Below are positions 10,027 to 17,440 of a stretch of 56,351 bases of DNA, in pieces. The notes under the pieces were generated by a model that had not been told where the DNA came from, did no database searches, and was given only the letters and a program-made list of their open reading frames with translations. Both the position numbers and the translations under genes were made by a program. Every line of letters begins with the position of its first letter. Position 1 is the first letter of the stretch. Source of the stretch: Chara braunii (lineage: Eukaryota > Streptophyta > Charophyceae > Charales > Characeae); the NCBI GenBank assembly GCA_003427395.1, contig BFEA01000628.1, positions 98,071-154,421 of the forward strand. Direction: 5' to 3'.

Positions 10027-11678
10027 TGCAAACTTACAGCTGGGTCTCAACAAGGTTTCATTTGGAAAGTGGTCTGGGACACAGTGACTACAGCAAGGAC
10101 ACAGGGAGGCTTGGGTCTTCTGGACCCGCTGCAGCAGAACCTTGCACTTCTCTGTAAATGGGTAATCGCGACAACCTTTGGCATTCGATCCAAGTTTTGG
10201 GTTCAACTAGCGGAGTATACTCTCATCAAAGAGTGGGGTCTATCGCGTCCGGCAGACGTCTGGCTCTGTTTTTTCATTCCCTCATTCTCGGCAAAGAAAC
10301 CAAAATCGAAATTTTGGCGGAATATTTTGTATGCGTGGCACATGTTATTTCCAGAAGTCCTTCGTCCGCCGGAAACACGGATTGAAGTACTAAACCAGAT
10401 CCTATTCGAAAATCCTTTTATTACTGTTGACAATGTCGTTTTGAAAGTTGATGGTAGCACAGGTTCTTTCGGTAAAGCCTGGGTGGAAAAAGGGGTTGTA
10501 CAGATCAAAGACCTCTGGGATGACACACATGAGGCTTGGATTCCGCTTGACAGAAAGTTGAATAGACTGCGCAATATTGAAAATAATTACAAAACGGTTT
10601 TAAAGGCTATTCCAGCTTACTGGATAGCCTTGTTGCCTAAGTCGGTGGAACACAGGGCAGGGACGTGGTTGCTCGACCCTCTTGATAATCAGGTAGTACT
10701 GCAGGTGCTGGGTCCACATCTGCCGGTAGGCTTTAAGGTGCAAACCTGGAGACGGAAGGTGGGCGACCCAGTGGGGCCTCTCACTAAAGCAGAGGAGAAG
10801 TCAGTGCCCTCAACAGTGGACATAGTAGAGTGTAGAGTCCTGCAGGTTTCTGCGGAACAGGAATCCGCCCAGCTTATAGTAGAAGACGCCTCTCTACTGT
10901 TCAGATAGAACCCCTAATGTATGGCTGGCAGGATGGTCTTCAGCTCAGTAAGCAAACACCGGTAGTTATGTATAAACCGAGATTGGGAGTCCAGGCACTA
11001 AGGGCAAAAGTAGAGAAACAGCCAGTTAGGACGGCTGCGGAGCGGTTGTCCGAAGAGCCGGGCTTTATGCTCGGGGACATGGATCTGTTTGGTCTGTGGA
11101 AGGCTCTTAGATGGATGAGCTCGCAGAAACAGGCGAGCCCGTTGTGGCTTTAGCTTCTATTGGTCACGCGTTCAGCATCTTGGCTGGTATCAAGAGGTAT
11201 GGAAATCACTGAGCGGTGTATGCGGTGTAACTGGGGCTGGGAAACAGCCTCCCACATATGGCTGTTCTGCCCCTATTCTATTCACATTTGGGAATGGTGG
11301 AGGGAACGGTAGAAGACTGCCACAGACGGAAGTTTTCAATGGACACAGGAGTGGCATTTATATGGGAAGAGCAATGCTGGTACGGACTTTCAAAAAGGGT
11401 GGGCCTATGTGGCATTATCCTGTAGAGGGGCNATAATGGAAGCCATATGGAAATGTCGTAACCAAGCAACATTCAAACAGGAGGCGGCCTCCCTCTCAAG
11501 CCAGGTGGCCTTGGTTAAATCCTTGATAAGGCAGGCAACCCGTGTGGATTGGCAGATGGCCCGAGGACAGGCCAGAAAGAACCATTACTGGTTTACTCAG
11601 ACATGGGCCAGAAGCACCGACTGGGTTGCAACATCAGCAGAAGGAGGTTTGAAGATAGCAGATTGGCTACAAGCATAG
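10027..11678 (+). pseudogene. LINE A ORF2: C-terminal region with zf-RVT knuckle
   Basis: Coding sequence continues in frames 10069-10908, 10917-11153, an unlisted stretch at 11160-11300, and 11409-11678. 'GGLGLLDPLQQNLALLCKWV' is the conserved segment after the thumb in plant LINEs. Near 11220-11275 the Cys-His cluster C-x2-C-x7-H-x4-C (CMRCNWGWETASHIWLFC) is the zf-RVT knuckle. The frame ends at 11678 with 'KIADWLQA'. One ambiguous base (N at 11432) lies inside. The same order is kept in LINE B at 43380-44763. In-frame stops and shifts show it is decayed. Confidence 0.75.
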
Positions 11679-12121
11679 ATGGATGCACCAGGTCAAGTAC
11701 TAGGCCTGGCGCACTATGGTACCGTCACTAAGGGGATTGCCATGGCGAAAAAGGGATTGTAGGCTTGCTATTAGAGCCGTTTGTTATCAAACTGCAGGTT
11801 TGCAGTTGGCCGTATCTGAGTTTTGAACCACGTGATGTAGGGCCGGGATAGGCCTGAAGGGGCAGGTGAGTTCTGAAGTGGGTAGGAATCATTGTTTTCT
11901 TAACTTTTTGTTGGGTGGATATTCGCTGGAGTGTAGTTAGGGTAGTGGAAGTTGATTTGATGGTTGGCAAATTAGTTAGGCTGTGGTTTTGTTTTCAGTC
12001 TTCCGACTGTAAGCTAAACTGGCTGAAGCTGCCAGGATAACTCCGGGTAGAATTGTGAGGTCCCCGGCCTCGAGTCTATTATATTAATAAAGCCCTGGTT
12101 AAAAAAATAAAAAAATAAATA
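11679..12121 (+). other. LINE A 3' UTR with poly(A) signal and A-rich tail
   Basis: Untranslated sequence follows the ORF2 stop. The block 'aggataactccgggtagaattgtgaggtccccggcctc' at about 12034-12072 is the hallmark of this LINE family and recurs in truncated copies. An AATAAA at 12086-12091 is followed by an A-rich tail of interrupted (A)nT units. Confidence 0.7.
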
Positions 12122-12141
12122 AAAATTGGAACGATACAGAG
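12122..12141 (+). ncRNA. U6 snRNA middle fragment between two insertions
   Basis: AAAATTGGAACGATACAGAG is the U6 segment ending in the ACAGAGA box. Its first 15 bases repeat 4504-4518 and form the right target duplication of LINE A. Its last five, CAGAG, recur at 12604-12608 across the next insertion. Confidence 0.85.
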
Positions 12142-12603
12142 GGCCTCGCTGCACTACTCATGAAATGTGCTTTTTCATGAGGTGCGCATCGCTGCACTTA
12201 CTTGTGAATTGGCCGTCCGAAACCGCATCAAGAGCTGTCAGACGTCACTCTTGCATACGTCAAGAGTTGTGGTCGCTGCACTACTCTCGCCTTGTCGCTC
12301 TTGAAATTACATTTCATGAGCTGTCATCTAGAGCACTCTTGCTCTCCTGCCTGCAACCTTGGGTTTTGCAAGGGTGGTCGGACGGTTTCTTGAAAGGGCA
12401 CAGGATTTCTAGAGCAAGCCGGGGTCTGGGCGGACAAACCACGCTGCACTGCACTCTACGACAACTGCCAGAGTCTCAAGAGTGCTTCATGAGCAGGACT
12501 ATCACGAGTAAGTGCAGGCCGAACTGTAGGCCATTTCGGGACTCTGACAACTCATGCCGCACTCTTGATTTTTTTCGCGAGTCATGAGTAGTGCAGCGAG
12601 CCC
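12142..12603. mobile_element. 462-bp TIR element inserted in the U6 ACAGAGA box
   Basis: The left end GGCCTCGCTGCACTACTCAT and the right end (reverse complement GGGCTCGCTGCACTACTCAT) form inverted repeats of about 22 bp with one mismatch. The flanks are CAGAG on each side. Because of local ambiguity the duplication can be read as CAGAG with these ends or as AGA with ends one base longer. Internal sub-repeats of 'gctgcactac-' and 'tcatgag' recur in both orientations. No protein is encoded, so it would need a transposase in trans. Its ends resemble those of the element at 15152-16335 (GGNCCTCGCC-ACACTACTC). DNA transposons of the Dada superfamily are known to target small RNA genes including U6; whether this belongs there is open. 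Confidence 0.75.
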
Positions 12604-12653
12604 CAGAGAAGATTAGCATGGCCCCTGCGCAAGGATGACGCGTACAAATCGAG
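12604..12653 (+). ncRNA. U6 snRNA 3' part (interrupted copy)
   Basis: The fragment runs from 'cagagaagattagcatggcc' through 'ctgcgcaaggatgac' to 'acaaatcgag'. It contains the AGC triad and the internal stem-loop region of U6. It ends at 'aaatcgag', short of the normal 3' end, with no T-run terminator, and host repeat sequence (acttcacgtgccgag) follows at once. It completes the copy begun at 4485. Confidence 0.85.
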
Positions 12654-12655
12654 GT

Positions 12656-12721
12656 TTACTTCACGTGCCGAGCCAGAATCGGAAAGTGGGCGCCGACCCA
12701 GAATCGGAAAGTGGGCCGCAA
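12656..12721 (-). mobile_element. Harbinger-like repeat element, copy A (3' part)
   Basis: 'acttcacgtgccgagccaga...gggccgcaag' matches 25530-25595 in copy B. It shows that 4485-12655 was inserted as a block into one repeat. Homology to copy B ends at 'ccgcaag'. Confidence 0.7.
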
Positions 12722-12943
12722 GCAAAAAGAACGGAAAGGTGTGTCAGAGGGCACTAAGGAACTCGTCATCATGACCCCCCGCCAAAGAAAGAGAAAAGAA
12801 AACCAAACTTATTCCAGATTATTCAAAAAAACAAACAAGAAAAAAAGAACACCGTGAGGGAGGCTTCTAACGGGTGTTCCAGTCCGACTACAGCTGGCGC
12901 GTGAGTTGACCACCCGTCCCCGAATTCCGTCCTTTGTCGCGCT

Positions 12944-13125
12944 GCCACGTCTGGCTCCTACACGAGTGGAGGCGTGATCCTCGGGCAGGTGGATAATGGC
13001 CGGATCCCCTCCACACGAGATGAGCCGTGGTCTTGCCACGTCTGGCGCCTTAACGAGTGGAGGCGCGATCCTCGGGCAGGTGGATAATTGCCGTATCGCC
13101 TCCACACGAGAGGAGCCGTGGTCTT
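12944..13125. repeat. 91-bp tandem duplication
   Basis: Two units of 91 bp start at 12944 and 13035. Each runs from 'gccacgtctgg' through 'cgagtggaggcg-gatcctcgggcaggtggataat' to 'gagccgtggtctt', with about ten differences. Within each unit, 'acgagtggagg' and 'cctccacacgag' are near inverted repeats. No gene is recognised between 12722 and 13480 otherwise. Confidence 0.7.
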
Positions 13126-13479
13126 GTGACCAATGTCGGAAAAACTTGTCTTTTTTTGTTTTGTTTTTTCCAAAACAGCCGAAATATCGATCTCCTCTTG
13201 GGGAAGACTTTTCCGAAATAAAGGGTTTTCCAAAATCGGTGGGAGGCAAGCCGAGCGCACATGTAAGTCAATCGCTCGAAAATGGCCACCTGGGGCTAGG
13301 TCCCACTTGCGCAAATTAGGAGTTTTCGGCCGTTGATCTTCGCTATCTACGGTCAGTATCTCTTAATGCATTGCGCACTGCTGACGATGACTTCATTGCG
13401 TCAGCCAGCTCCGGACAGATAAGGAGGAAAGGGCAATCGACGAGGAGTAATGAGCAAGTGGAGCGGTAAGAGCTCAAAG

Positions 13480-13735
13480 GGTCTGGCACCGTCCTTGGGG
13501 TCATGCGGGATGTGGTCCCACTAGCAAAGAGGATCGGATAGAACGCCGGTATCTAGACGATTTTATGGAGATGTGCAGGAAATCGAGATTGAACTGCTTT
13601 TCTGCATCTCTGCTTAAAAAACATCCAGATTCAGGATCTCGATCCTATCCTTTTTGCCAGTGGGACCTCGGCCCCATTCAAACTTGAAGGATACACCCTG
13701 AATTGTGAGGTCCCCGGCCTCGTCCCTTTTTTTTT
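13480..13735 (+). pseudogene. Unknown coding relic joined to a LINE 3' end
   Basis: Read in plus frame, 13546-13645 gives 'DFMEMCRKSRLNCFSASLL' and 'KKHPDSGSRS'. The minus strand at 14630-14450 gives the homologous 'MFVDKCRKSCLISVSSSLL' and 'TNHPDSGTLSNPL'. The shared protein pattern suggests a once-coding region, but I do not recognise the family. It is followed directly by the LINE 3' UTR hallmark 'gaattgtgaggtccccggcctcg' (about 13699-13721) and a T run. It may be the tail end of a LINE ORF variant or a captured fragment. Confidence 0.4.
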
Positions 13736-13856
13736 TTTTTTTTTTTTTTATCAGTTTTTTTTTTCTTCGCTTTGTGTTATTTAAAAAAAAAAAATTTTCT
13801 TGTTTGCTGTTTTTTGCCTTGCTACTGTTTGGCTCGATGCCTTTTCCTTCTCTGCC

Positions 13857-13897
<41 letters not shown>

Positions 13898-13901
13898 TAT
13901 T

Positions 13902-13936
<35 letters not shown>
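13728..13936. repeat. Homopolymer cluster of fused poly(T)/poly(A) tracts
   Basis: Long T runs (13728-13749, 13858-13880) meet long A runs (13881-13897, 13904-13936). This looks like retroelement tails meeting in opposite orientation. The apparent Lys- and Phe-rich reading frames across it are artefacts of the homopolymers. Assembly here is likely imprecise. Confidence 0.6.
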
Positions 13937-13940
<4 letters not shown>

Positions 13941-14136
13941 GTTTCGTCTTTTCTTCTTTATTTGAAAAAGGAAAAAGAGCAGGTCTGGCAACCGATCTCC
14001 TTATCTCCCCTTATCTCCCTTATCTCCTTATCTCCTTGAGCAAGGTTGATTTTTAGAGTCCTTGGGTCCCTGGAGATGGTTAGACGCGCTGGAAACTTAG
14101 TTCATTCCGACTTCTTTTTTTTTTTTTTTTAATAAT

Positions 14137-14299
14137 AATTTGCCGTTTGGAACATTTATCGATTTTTTTCTCGATTAATGCGTGTCATCCTTGCCCAGGG
14201 GCCATGCTAATCTTCCCTCTCTGTATCGTTCCAATTTTTTTTATTTATTTTTTTTTATTTAACATCGTTCGTTCCAATTTTGACGGAGTCCCGAAGGAC
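14137..14299 (-). ncRNA. Second U6 snRNA copy, interrupted by a LINE-tail remnant
   Basis: Read on the minus strand, 14299-14269 gives the U6 5' part (gtccttcgggac...aaaattggaacga). Then come 30 A-rich bases (14268-14239), a second copy of AAAATTGGAACGA (14238-14226), and then U6 'tacagag', an extra 'agg', and 'gaagattagcatggcccc' on to 'aatcgag' (14171). A further A run with a repeated 'atcga' follows, and then 'taaatgttccaaa', which resembles the normal U6 3' end. The copy is split at almost the same place as the U6 at 4485-12653. No promoter or terminator is seen; it is a pseudogene. Confidence 0.8.
14239..14268 (-). mobile_element. 30-bp LINE-tail remnant with 13-bp target duplication in U6
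   Basis: On the minus strand the insert ends in (A)nT units (aaataaaaaaaaataaataaaa) like the tail of LINE A. It is flanked by AAAATTGGAACGA on both sides (14226-14238 and 14269-14281). It reads as a nearly complete 5' truncation of the same kind of LINE. Confidence 0.65.
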
Positions 14300-14449
14300 A
14301 GCAGCTCATTCTGAATCGAATTTATATTGCAATCAAAACAAGAACTAACTAAAAGGCTTTGATTGAATTGAAAGCCCACATCGAAATTGGGGGAAACAGT
14401 CAGCAGTCTTGCGAAAAACTGATGGTAAAAAAAAAAAAAAGAAAAAAAA

Positions 14450-14640
14450 AAACTGATGGTGAGAGGATTGGATAAAGTGCCCGAATCTGGATGGTTTGTA
14501 AGCAGAGATGAAGAAACGGAGATCAAGCACGATTTTCTGCACTTGTCCACAAACATGTCCAGGTTCAGGCGCTCAATCCAGTCCTCGTTGCTAATGGGAC
14601 CTCTCCCCTTGTCGACATATCTCCTTCTCTCTTTATAGTC
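14450..14640 (-). pseudogene. Unknown coding relic, inverted relative of 13480-13650
   Basis: The minus-strand frame contains 'GRGPISNEDWIERLNLDMFV', then 'DKCRKSCLISVSSSLLTNHP'. It is homologous to the relic at 13546-13645 on the plus strand. Family unknown. The two form a long, imperfect inverted repeat around the second U6 copy, which could make this segment prone to misassembly. Confidence 0.4.
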
Positions 14641-14666
14641 TGAAACAAAGAAAACACCCTCATTCC

Positions 14667-14830
14667 NTTTTTTTTTTTTTTTTTTTTTTTTTTTCTTTAA
14701 AGTCACACTCATATATTTCAACCAACTCAAAGGAGGCCGGGGACCTCACAATTCACCCGGAGTTATCCCGGCAGCATCAGCCGGTTTAGTTATCTTAACC
14801 AAATAACACCACTAATCAACATTCAATCTT
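14667..14830 (-). mobile_element. 5'-truncated LINE 3' end (minus strand)
   Basis: A long T run (14667-14694, with an N at its edge) is followed by 'ggaggccggggacctcacaattc' and 'acccggagttatcccggcagc'. This is the reverse complement of the LINE A 3' UTR hallmark. It is a tail-end LINE copy on the minus strand. Confidence 0.7.
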
Positions 14831-15049
14831 CACTTCTACCTCATTACTAAGCCCACCTAGAATCATTAACCATTGCTGAAAAAATCATCAAGTCCCTCTT
14901 ACCTCGTCTTTCACACATGAATTGTTCAAGAAACTGTCCCAACTCTCTACAGGTTACCCAAATCTAGTTACACAGGCCTATACGGCCTGACACCGGTCTA
15001 ATTCGACCGATTGGAACACAGTTCCTGGTCACCAAGGCACTCTACCACC

Positions 15050-15146
15050 CGCCTCCCCTAGCTGACCTCCTGCGGTCCGGGCCTCGTCCCATTGATTTAT
15101 CGTAATAAAGATCAAACTTTCCCAAAAAAAAAAAAAAAAAAAAAAG
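15050..15146 (+). mobile_element. 5'-truncated LINE 3' end with poly(A)
   Basis: 'gcggtccgggcctcgtccca' followed by 'taataaagatcaaactttccc' and a run of about 22 A resembles a LINE-type 3' end with an AATAAA-like signal and tail, on the plus strand. No coding part remains. Confidence 0.55.
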
Positions 15147-15151
15147 AAGTA

Positions 15152-16335
15152 GGACCTCGCCACACTACTCCCGACTTGGTCATTTTCGGGAGTGTGGCCA
15201 CACCAGCTCCCTATTTCAGCCTGTCAGATTGTATTCGGGAGCTGTCATAATGTGGCTCCCCAGAGCACTCCCGAAATCCCTTGAGCCTCCCGCCTGTAAA
15301 GGGCCATTTTTGGCAGACCTCTCGCGGAGGGGTGTGTTTCCACCCGAGATCTCGTGCGCAGGCAAGCATTGGGCCTTGCCACACTACTCCCCATTTGGCC
15401 ATTTTTGGGAGTGCTGCATCTCCACACGAGCTCCTGAGTTCAACCTGTCACATTGAATTCGGGAGCTGTCAGAATGTGGCTCCCAAAAGCACTCCCGAAA
15501 TAGTTTGAGCCTCCCGCCCGTATAAGGCCATTTTCGGGAGACCTCTTGCAGAAGCCTGTGTTTCGCCACACGCTGGACAGTGCTGGACAGTCTCTGTCTG
15601 AAGTGCGCCTCCTGGCCTCCAAACAGGAGAGCGCCCCAAGTCGGGAGTGCAATGTGGCGAAGCGCACTCCCAAATGGATTTTCACTTCTTCTGACATTCG
15701 GGAGTACTCCCGAAATTCTTCTCCAAGGGCCTCGCCACAGTACTCCTGACTTGGCCTTTTTCGGGAGGGCAGCATAGCCACACCAGCTCCCGAGTTCAAT
15801 ATGTCAGATTGAAATCGGGAGCTGTCTGAATGTGGCTCCCGAGAGCACTCCCGAACTCACCGCCTGCAAAGCTTTTTTTTCAAGAGACCTCCTTCGCTCC
15901 ACCGAGTTCATCCCAGATTCGGGAGTGGAGCCGGAAGGGACAAACGACTTCTGCCAGACTGGATTACACTGATCGTGTCCATATGTGGCAAATAACATTT
16001 TCAGACTTTGAGCGTGGCCAGGTCGAGAGTGTAGTGTGGCGAAAGGCGCTCTCGAGCGGGTTTTCACTTCTGGGAGCACTCCTGAAAATTTTCCCAAGTC
16101 GAGAGTAGTGTGGTAAGGCCCATTCTTATCACGTTTTTTGTCGCCATATGCTGGACACTGGACAGTGCTGGACAGTCTCTGTCTGAAGTGCGCCTCCTGG
16201 CCTCCAAATTGGAGAGCGCCCCAAGTTGACAGTGCAGTGTGGCGAAGCGCACTCCCAAATGGATTTTCACATCTTCGGACGTTCGGGAGTACTCCTAAAA
16301 GTTTTCTCCAAGTTGGGAGTAGTGTGGCGAGGCCC
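15152..16335. mobile_element. Nested family of TIR elements (three left ends, two to three right ends)
   Basis: The outermost ends are GGACCTCGCCACACTACTCC (15152) and the reverse complement of GGGCCTCGCCACACTACTCC (to 16335), with GTA on both flanks as a possible 3-bp target duplication. Related left ends recur at 15370 (GGGCCTTGCCACACTACTCC) and 15727 (GGGCCTCGCCACAGTACTCC). A related right end ends near 16122 (gtagtgtggtaaggccc), and a clipped one sits before 15727. The motif 'cgggag' in both orientations is scattered throughout. No transposase is encoded. The pattern fits repeated self-insertion of one non-autonomous family. Confidence 0.65.
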
Positions 16336-16625
16336 GTAGTCTTGCCAACAACTGGCATGATGGAGCACAGAAACCATTGTAGCACGAACAAAGGTGTGAG
16401 CGCACTTTTACACACCTTGGCTCACCGCGCCATCTTTGCCATCTTTGCCTTTCCTTGTCGGAGTGCAGGCCAACGGGTTGGCATCCCAGGGCTAGGTCAC
16501 ATCTGCTCGTGCTCATCATTTCTGTCCATGGATCTGCGTTATCTATGGTTAAAGATCAAGGACACGTGCAAGTGGGACCTGGCCCCCATTTCCCGATAGT
16601 TCTTTCCTGGGAAAATTGCAGAATG

Positions 16626-16715
16626 CCTGTTTGGAAAAGTATCGTAGATACTAGGCCCGTTTCCCAGCTATCTAGCTACGAGAATGGCCCTAGCTACGAT
16701 ACTTTTCCAAACAGG
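16626..16715. repeat. 22-bp perfect inverted repeat (hairpin)
   Basis: The arm at 16626-16647 begins CCTGTTTGGAAAAGTATCGT. Its exact reverse complement lies at 16694-16715, with a 46-base spacer. It could fold into a stable stem. No gene or terminator context is evident. Confidence 0.85.
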
Positions 16716-16718
16716 AAG

Positions 16719-17100
16719 TTGCATTCAGGAGGTTGTGGGTTCAATCCCCATTGGCCGCACGTACGTGCCTGGGCGAGCTTGGTGTTCTACCGGCTAGAGA
16801 TAACCCGTTAGACCTCCAGGCCAGCATTGGCAGGACCTTGACCAATATTGTTGGTTGCTGTGCAACAATGATATTGGCCATTAAACACTGCTGATGTGGG
16901 GTTGGAGTGGGGTAGGGGGGAGGTGCGAGTGACTGGCCAAAGATGCTTGGCACTAGCATCACCCGTTTCCCCGTCAGCAATGCCTGATCACCCAGCATCA
17001 TAGTGATGAGGGGCTGATTCAAGCCTTGCTCTCGCACCACTGCTGTGGTGCCTACCTACCCAATGGGAGGGGGAGAGTTCCGGGTTTGGTTGGTGTCCCC
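16719..17100 (+). repeat. Possible tRNA-related SINE relic
   Basis: 'ggttgtgggttcaatcccc' (about 16732-16750) resembles a tRNA T-arm and contains a near-consensus RNA polymerase III B box (GGTTCAATCCC). No A box is seen upstream and no tRNA cloverleaf can be drawn. The following 350 bp have no reading frame of note. A degenerate tRNA-derived SINE is possible but unproven. Confidence 0.3.
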
Positions 17101-17282
17101 CCCTACACGTAGAGTAGCGAGAGGATGAGATAGATAAGGAAAATATATACAAAGAAGATTGAGAGAAGAATGCAGATTAGTTTTGGTAAAACAAAAAAAG
17201 AAAAAAGGATCGTAGCAGGTCTGCCTCTGTATGGCTGTATGGCCACAAATATACCTGGAAAGTTGTAGAAATACCAATTTGC

Positions 17283-17440
17283 CCTGCTTTCCTTTTTTTT
17301 TTTTTTTTTTTTTTTTTTGGAAACCTTGAACTTATATTGCAAAAATCATTGGAATGAGGCCGGGGACCTCACAATTCAACCCGGGGTTATCCTGGAATCC
17401 TCAGCCAGTTTCGCTTACGAACCAAGCTGGACTACTAAAC
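17283..17440 (-). mobile_element. 5'-truncated LINE 3' end (minus strand)
   Basis: A T run (17293-17318), then 'gaggccggggacctcacaattc' and 'aacccggggttatcctggaa'. This is the reverse complement of the LINE A 3' UTR. It is another tail-end copy on the minus strand. Confidence 0.7.

Larger units (their letters stand above)
4519..12121 (+). mobile_element. LINE A: L1-type non-LTR retrotransposon inserted in U6
   Basis: The element runs from the end of the left U6 half to an A-rich tail (about 12100-12121). It has a 5' region of about 540 bp, an ORF1 with a zinc knuckle, an ORF2 with endonuclease, reverse transcriptase and zf-RVT domains, a 3' UTR, an AATAAA at 12086-12091 and the tail. It is flanked by the duplication AAAATTGGAACGATA. 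Layout and motifs fit the plant L1 group. It appears full length or nearly so, but both ORFs are broken by stops and frameshifts, so it is inactive. Short copies of its 3' UTR ('gaattgtgaggtccccggcctc') recur at 13700, 14745 and 17360. Confidence 0.85.

Noticed and set aside
4485-12653. Functional U6 snRNA gene
   Set aside because: The copy is split by two insertions, has a clipped 3' end with no T run, and shows no upstream promoter element.
13614-13991. Lys- and Phe-rich reading frames
   Set aside because: They are translations of poly(A) and poly(T) runs.
16719-16750. tRNA gene
   Set aside because: Only a T-arm-like B box is present; no A box, acceptor stem or cloverleaf could be drawn.
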